Positions 14,106-17,963 of a DNA stretch of 17,963 bases are shown here, piece by piece. Below the pieces are notes generated by a model, which was given only the letters and a program-made list of their open reading frames with translations, had not been told where the DNA came from and did not search any database. Every line of letters starts with the position of its first letter. Position 1 is the stretch's first letter. The translations under genes and the position numbers were made by a program. The DNA lies in the NCBI GenBank assembly GCA_018969295.1, contig JAGWYN010000067.1, positions 1 through 17,963 on the forward strand. Direction: 5' to 3'. Source of the DNA: Chloroflexota bacterium (GTDB taxonomy: Bacteria; Chloroflexota; Anaerolineae; Caldilineales; Caldilineaceae).

Positions 14106-15307
14106 AGATCACCGGTCTGCAGACGCTGTTGGTGGCGTTGGGTGCCAAAAATTGTCTGTTCGTGCTGGTCCACACCGACCAGGGCATCACCGGCACCGGG
14201 GAAACTGTGCTCAAACGCAAAGACCGGCTGATCGAAGCCGGCGTCCACGAACTGGAACGCTTCCTGATCGGTCGCGACCCCACGCAGATCGAGGATTTGT
14301 GGGAAAAGATGTATCGGGATTCCTTCTGGGTCGGCGGGCCTCAGCAGACCACCCCTCTCAGCGCAGTCGAGATCGCGCTCTGGGACATCCTGGGGCAGAG
14401 CCTGGGTGTGCCGATCTACCGTCTGCTGGGGGGCCCCACCCGCAGCCGAATCCCGCTCTACTGTCACTGTCCGGCCGGTGCGACGCCGGACGAACTGGCC
14501 GCCAATGCAGCGGCCTGCGTCCAACGTGGCTACCGAGGCCTCAAAGTGACCCTGCCCCTTTTTTACGGAGCACAGAAGAATGTCCATCTGGCTGGCGGGG
14601 GAGAGGGTGCACACTTTGGCTATTCAGGAACCTGGGGGGAGCTCGACCGCAGCCTCAAGGAGACCGAACTGCTCCCCCCGGACCTCTTCCAGCGCATTCG
14701 GGCCTTTTTTGTCGCCGCACGCGCAGCGGTCGGCCCGCAGGTCCACCTGATGGTGGATTGCCACGGCCGTCTGAGCCCCGCCAATGCGCTGCGCCTCTGC
14801 CAGGCCCTGGATGGGCTGGATCTGCTCTTTATCGAGGAGCCTACCCCTCCAGAACTGCCCGACGCCCTCCGGTTTGTGGCCCAGCGCAGCAGCACCCCCA
14901 TCGCAGCAGGCGAACGGTGGTCCACGATCTACGATGCCCGCCGCTTTCTTGGCGCAGGGTCGGTGGCGGTCGCGCAGCCAGATGTCGTCAACTGCGGTGG
15001 GTTGATGCAGGCCAAAAAGATCGCCGCTCTGGCCGAGGCGGAGTACATCAGCGTCGCCCCCCACAACCCCAACGGGCCCATCGCGACCTGTGCGGCGGTG
15101 CACCTGGCCGCCTCGATTCCCAACTTTTTGATCCTGGAAACGATCGGCTCTGAGGAGGACCGGGCCCTGCAGGCTGAGGTGGTGGACCAGCTGCTGCCGA
15201 TCGAAGAGGGCTGTATGCTTTTGCCCGAACGGCCCGGCCTGGGCATGCGGCTCAACCTGGAAGCGTGCCGACAGCGTGCCTACCAGCCCTTTGACGGCTG
15301 GCGCTGA
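14102..15307 (+). CDS. Enolase-superfamily acid-sugar dehydratase (mandelate racemase subgroup, galactonate-dehydratase-like)
   Basis: A 401-residue protein. Metal ligands D219, E245 and E271 are spaced 26 and 26, as in mandelate racemase and galactonate dehydratase. H321 follows E271 by 50 residues and pairs with D294 as the His-Asp dyad (QPDVV, APHNPNGPI). H221 in DCHGR matches the D-x-H acid/base His of the galactonate-dehydratase group. The N-terminal capping domain has GITGTGETV and MYRDSFWVGGPQQTTPLSAVEIALWDILG. Between GLKVT (around 148) and the first ligand is a long Gly/aromatic loop that probably shapes specificity. The reaction expected is removal of water from an aldonate to give a 2-keto-3-deoxy acid, which the preceding lyase could cleave. 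The start overlaps the previous stop. It is the last gene of the run, followed by a hairpin. Confidence 0.9.
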   Translation: MKITGLQTLLVALGAKNCLFVLVHTDQGITGTGETVLKRKDRLIEAGVHELERFLIGRDPTQIEDLWEKMYRDSFWVGGPQQTTPLSAVEIALWDILGQSLGVPIYRLLGGPTRSRIPLYCHCPAGATPDELAANAAACVQRGYRGLKVTLPLFYGAQKNVHLAGGGEGAHFGYSGTWGELDRSLKETELLPPDLFQRIRAFFVAARAAVGPQVHLMVDCHGRLSPANALRLCQALDGLDLLFIEEPTPPELPDALRFVAQRSSTPIAAGERWSTIYDARRFLGAGSVAVAQPDVVNCGGLMQAKKIAALAEAEYISVAPHNPNGPIATCAAVHLAASIPNFLILETIGSEEDRALQAEVVDQLLPIEEGCMLLPERPGLGMRLNLEACRQRAYQPFDGWR

Positions 15308-15309
15308 GC

Positions 15310-15340
15310 AGAGGGGGCGCGTCCGAGACACGCCCCCTCT
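15310..15340. terminator. Hairpin terminator between convergent genes
   Basis: AGAGGGGGCGCGTC (15310-15323) pairs with GACACGCCCCCTCT (15327-15340) with one mismatch and a 3-nt loop. It starts 3 nt after the dehydratase stop and ends 6 nt before the end of the convergent LLM gene, filling the whole 39-bp gap. T runs are poor on both strands, so it may work as a bidirectional stem or mRNA 3'-end protector more than a strong intrinsic terminator. Confidence 0.7.
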
Positions 15341-15346
15341 CGTTCC

Positions 15347-16357
15347 TCAGAAGCCGTCGGCAAAGGTGTCGATCATCAGCTTCACATCTCCCAGCGGGTA
15401 CAGAATCGGGCAGGTGGCGCCGTAGCGGATGTATTCGCGCACCTTGGCCTTGACTTCAGCGGGTGTGCCGCTGGCGGTGATGCGCTGCACCAACTCGTCG
15501 GGCACATATTTCATCGCCGCCCGCACCTGTTCCTTGGTGGCCGGCCAGCCCAAAATGGACTGGATCTGCTGCACGACCTCGGGTTGGACGCCGCTGGCCT
15601 TGGCAATGTGCGGCTGCTGGGCCAGGTATTGGGTCAGCAGCTCGCGCGCCCCGTCGAGCGCTGTCTGGCGGTCTTCGTGCACCGAGCAGACCACCAACTG
15701 GGGCCGGTCGATGTCGTCGAGGCTGCGCCCGGCACGGGCCGCCCCCCGTTCCAGCTGTTCCAACGCTTCAATGTTGTATTCGGGGGGCACACAGTAGTTG
15801 AGCACGGCACCGTCGGCGATCTCGCCGGTCAGCTCCATCATCTGCGGGCCGGTCGCACCGATCATGATCGAAACATTGCGCGGCTCCCGCCGCCCATGTA
15901 CTACGTCGAGCTCGATGCCGTCGACATGGTGGAACTCGCCGTGGAAGGTGACCCGCTCCATAGCCAGCAGCCGCCGCATGACCGCGACCGTCTCGCGCAT
16001 GGCCGTCAGCGGCTTGCGGCGGTCGATCCCCACATTCTTGGCCAGTGGGTCCCACCACGCGCCGATGCCACAGATCACCCGGTTGGGTGCCAGATCGTCG
16101 AGCGTGAGAAAGGTCGCTGCCAACAGCCCGATGTTGCGTGTCCAGTTGTTGATCACACCAGAACCGATCTGAATGTGATCGGTCACCGCAGCAAAGGCGG
16201 CCATCGGTACGATCGCATCGCGCACCAGCCGGCTCTCTGCCTGCCAGACCGCCTCAAAACCCCTCTGCTCGGCATACCGGGCGTATTCCATACCGTCACG
16301 AATCGGATGTTTGTCCTGCAAATAGAGTGCGACCCGTGAATACTGTGTATCAGCCAT
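15347..16357 (-). CDS. LLM-class (luciferase-like) oxidoreductase, probably F420-dependent
   Basis: A 336-residue TIM-barrel flavin/F420 protein. Family features are the N-terminal GMEYARYAEQRGFEAVWQAESRLVRDA pattern, IQIGSGVINNWTRNIGLLA (the strand with the non-prolyl cis-peptide region typical of Mer-like proteins), a middle LAPNRVICGIGAWW, and the late ITASGTPAEVKAKVREYIRYGATCPILYP. Such proteins are usually annotated as F420-dependent methylene-tetrahydromethanopterin-reductase-like oxidoreductases; FMN use cannot be excluded. The start ATG is preceded by AGGGGGGAGA. It has its own promoter and converges on the catabolic run, so it is not part of it. The NRPS gene lies upstream on the same strand, and LLM enzymes do occur as tailoring oxidases, but no direct link is shown. 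Confidence 0.88.
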   Translation of the reverse strand: MADTQYSRVALYLQDKHPIRDGMEYARYAEQRGFEAVWQAESRLVRDAIVPMAAFAAVTDHIQIGSGVINNWTRNIGLLAATFLTLDDLAPNRVICGIGAWWDPLAKNVGIDRRKPLTAMRETVAVMRRLLAMERVTFHGEFHHVDGIELDVVHGRREPRNVSIMIGATGPQMMELTGEIADGAVLNYCVPPEYNIEALEQLERGAARAGRSLDDIDRPQLVVCSVHEDRQTALDGARELLTQYLAQQPHIAKASGVQPEVVQQIQSILGWPATKEQVRAAMKYVPDELVQRITASGTPAEVKAKVREYIRYGATCPILYPLGDVKLMIDTFADGF

Positions 16358-16398
16358 TGCGTCTCCCCCCCTCTCTTGTGTAGATTGATGAGAAACTC

Positions 16399-16428
16399 AG
16401 TATACCGGATCCTGACCTGGTTTGGGAA
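16399..16428 (-). promoter_or_regulatory. Promoter for the LLM oxidoreductase gene
   Basis: On the minus strand TATACT (16399-16404, five of six to consensus) lies 18 bp downstream of TTCCCA (16423-16428, four of six). The start would be near 16392, about 35 nt before the ATG at 16357, with the ribosome site between. This argues that the LLM gene is transcribed separately from the NRPS gene upstream. Confidence 0.5.
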
Positions 16429-16646
16429 GCCAGCCCCCAACCCTTCTGAACGGGCAGACGTCCCCACGAGTACTGGGGCGCTGACCCCTGACTTGGAGAT
16501 TGCGTTCGGCCTCCAACAAGACAGTTCGTCCCACCCTGCGCGCCAACGATGCAGAGTGGGGCCAAGGTTTTACATGCCTTGCGCGGCCTACTTGCCCAGG
16601 AGGCTCGAGGCGCATCGCCGTCTCAAGTGGGCTGCTTGACCTATTT
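16429..16646. other. Non-coding gap between LLM and NRPS genes
   Basis: No gene is supported here; short open frames on both strands lack a ribosome site and any recognisable protein. The only structures seen are weak: CCCCA/TGGGG around 16464-16480 and a 5-bp CAAGG/CCTTG pair around 16564-16582. Neither has a T run, so I cannot point to a terminator for the NRPS transcript. Confidence 0.4.
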
Positions 16647-17963
16647 TTACCGGAAAGTGAAGTCAGAAGCATTCTGCAAAATTGTTCTGATGGTTTCCGC
16701 CAGCTTTTCGACATTGGGCGGGTAGAGCATGGTCAAATGCCCTCCTGGAGTTTCATGACAAATGACCGTGCCATATTCAGACCAATTGGCTGCCAGATCC
16801 GACTCGGTTGCCCCTGCACCCTCCGTCGCCGCAATCAGATGGATCGGTGCAGCCTCCAGACGAGCCGGAGAGTATTCGACGCGATGATTGGCGATGGCCC
16901 CTGCGATCAGACCTCGCAAAAAGTCTGTGGAGGCGCCAGCGGGCAGGAGACCTGCCTTCACAAGGTTCTGTTTGAAGAGCTGCAGCCGTTCTTCAGAACT
17001 GAGCGGCTGCAGCTGCTCCGCCGTCAGCACGGGGCGAGCGCCAATCTCCTGCAGCATCAGATCTTCGTAAAGCAAAATCACCTCCACTTCATCCATCTCC
17101 ATCGGCTCACGGCCGGGTGCACCTCCATCCAGCACAATCAATGCGCCGATCGTCTCCCCTGCTTCGTGCAGCTGCCGTGCCATCTCAAAGGCAATTTGGG
17201 CCCCAAAAGAGTGGCCGGCCAGGAAATAGGGGCCGACCGGCTGGTGGCGGCGCAGCTCCCCGACGTGGGCAGCCGCTGCAGCTTCGACCGTCGTGTGCGG
17301 CGGGCTCTTCCCATCCAGACCAGCTGCTTCCAACCCATAGAACGGCTGGTCGTCGCCCAGGGCGCGTGCCAGGGCATGCAGATAGAGTGTGTGTCCTCCT
17401 GTCCCCGGACAGCAGTAGAGAGCAGGCCGGTGGCCGTGCGGTTGAAGCGCAACGACCGGACTGAAATTCGGCAGTGTGACCTCACTTTGGAAGAGATGTG
17501 CCAGTTCTGCCACTGTTGGGTGGGTAAAGAGCACCTGCAAGGGAAGCTCCTGGCCAAACTGCTGGCGCACCTCGCCCATCAGCCGGATCGCCAGCAGAGA
17601 GTGGCCCCCCAACTCGAAAAAGTTGTCAAAGATCCCGATCGGGTGGGTACCCAGCAGCTGCTCCCAGAGTGCAGTCAACTCCTGCTCGTCCCTGGTGCGC
17701 GGTCGCGCCACAAGCCGGGTCTCCTGCTGGGAAGGTGCCGGCAGCCTTCTGCGGTCCACCTTGCCGTTGGGGGTGAGGGGCAGGGCATCCAGCCAGACGA
17801 AGGCGCTGGGCACCATGTAGTCGGGCAGGCGGCTCTGCAGATGGCTGCGCAGCGCTGCGACCCGCTCTCCGTGAGTGGCCGGCAGCAGCCCCGGCGCCGC
17901 CTCCACCAGATAGGCAGCCAGCCGCTTCTCCCCAGGTGCCTCCTCGCGGGCCACCACCACACA
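16647..17963 (-). CDS. Non-ribosomal peptide synthetase, final module end (A tail, PCP, thioesterase); 5' part outside window
   Basis: The frame is open to the window edge and gives the last 438 residues. In order, counted from the edge: the adenylation C-terminal subdomain with LPDYMVPS (46-53) and motif A10 NGKVDR (66-71, catalytic K68); a peptidyl carrier protein with FFELGGHSL, where S122 takes the phosphopantetheine arm; and a type I thioesterase with GHSFG (nucleophile S252), likely acid D279, and H409 in GGHLTML. A thioesterase directly after the carrier marks the last module of an assembly line that releases its peptide by hydrolysis or cyclisation. Condensation domain and substrate code lie outside, so the product is unknown. 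All visible catalytic residues are intact. The TAA stop is at 16647-16649. Confidence 0.95.
   Translation of the reverse strand, partial: CVVVAREEAPGEKRLAAYLVEAAPGLLPATHGERVAALRSHLQSRLPDYMVPSAFVWLDALPLTPNGKVDRRRLPAPSQQETRLVARPRTRDEQELTALWEQLLGTHPIGIFDNFFELGGHSLLAIRLMGEVRQQFGQELPLQVLFTHPTVAELAHLFQSEVTLPNFSPVVALQPHGHRPALYCCPGTGGHTLYLHALARALGDDQPFYGLEAAGLDGKSPPHTTVEAAAAAHVGELRRHQPVGPYFLAGHSFGAQIAFEMARQLHEAGETIGALIVLDGGAPGREPMEMDEVEVILLYEDLMLQEIGARPVLTAEQLQPLSSEERLQLFKQNLVKAGLLPAGASTDFLRGLIAGAIANHRVEYSPARLEAAPIHLIAATEGAGATESDLAANWSEYGTVICHETPGGHLTMLYPPNVEKLAETIRTILQNASDFTFR

Noticed and set aside
16376..16639. 87-codon plus-strand frame between the LLM and NRPS genes
   Set aside because: No ribosome site, no recognisable protein, and it overlaps the LLM promoter.
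1..17963. CRISPR arrays, tRNA genes, insertion sequences and attachment sites
   Set aside because: No regularly spaced repeats, no cloverleaf-like segments, no transposase or integrase frames and no paired terminal repeats were found by reading.

Overview
The window is GC-rich bacterial DNA (roughly 60-65 % by eye) with tightly packed genes. The protein style fits Chloroflexota (Anaerolineae/Caldilinea-like) better than other phyla: Ala/Pro-rich lipoprotein leader, peptide-type ABC operon, F420-type LLM oxidoreductase and NRPS together. This is an impression, not a measured assignment. No tRNA, rRNA, CRISPR array, transposase or phage gene was seen.

Layout. (1) 1-225 is the 3' end of an aldo/keto reductase, followed by a short relic of a second reductase copy. 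(2) 353-466 is a dense regulatory patch: a perfect palindrome with 17-bp arms and a T run, a TTGACA-17-TAGAGT promoter, and paired GTRCAAAAAGTA repeats. (3) 554-15307 is a run of 14 same-strand genes: ROK regulator, cytoplasmic NodB-fold deacetylase, amidohydrolase_2 lactonase-like enzyme, a complete peptide/opine-type ABC importer (lipoprotein, two permeases, two ATPases), a D-cysteine desulfhydrase/ACC deaminase-family PLP enzyme, an M20 peptidase/deacylase, an isochorismatase-fold amidase, a Gfo/Idh/MocA oxidoreductase, a DapA-family lyase and an enolase-superfamily acid-sugar dehydratase. Many junctions are ATGA overlaps. (4) A strong hairpin at 15310-15340 separates this run from a convergent LLM oxidoreductase (15347-16357, minus). 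(5) 16647-17963 (minus) is the 3' end of an NRPS gene: adenylation-domain tail, carrier protein and terminal thioesterase.

How the genes may work together (inference). Dehydrogenase (Gfo/Idh), lactonase (amidohydrolase_2), acid-sugar dehydratase (enolase superfamily) and 2-keto-3-deoxy-acid aldolase (DapA family) are the four enzyme classes of a non-phosphorylative oxidative sugar route. The deacetylase, M20 hydrolase, isochorismatase-fold amidase and PLP lyase would strip acyl, amide and amino groups. With a dedicated peptide-type importer and a sugar-sensor-type ROK regulator, the locus looks like a self-contained uptake and catabolic system for an amide-bearing sugar or sugar-acid conjugate. 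I do not recognise this combination as a described pathway, and the substrate cannot be read from the sequence.

The most unusual non-coding structure is the spacer between the binding-protein gene and the first permease gene. It holds a 19-bp-arm perfect inverted repeat followed by a textbook hairpin-plus-T6 terminator, inside what should be one operon.
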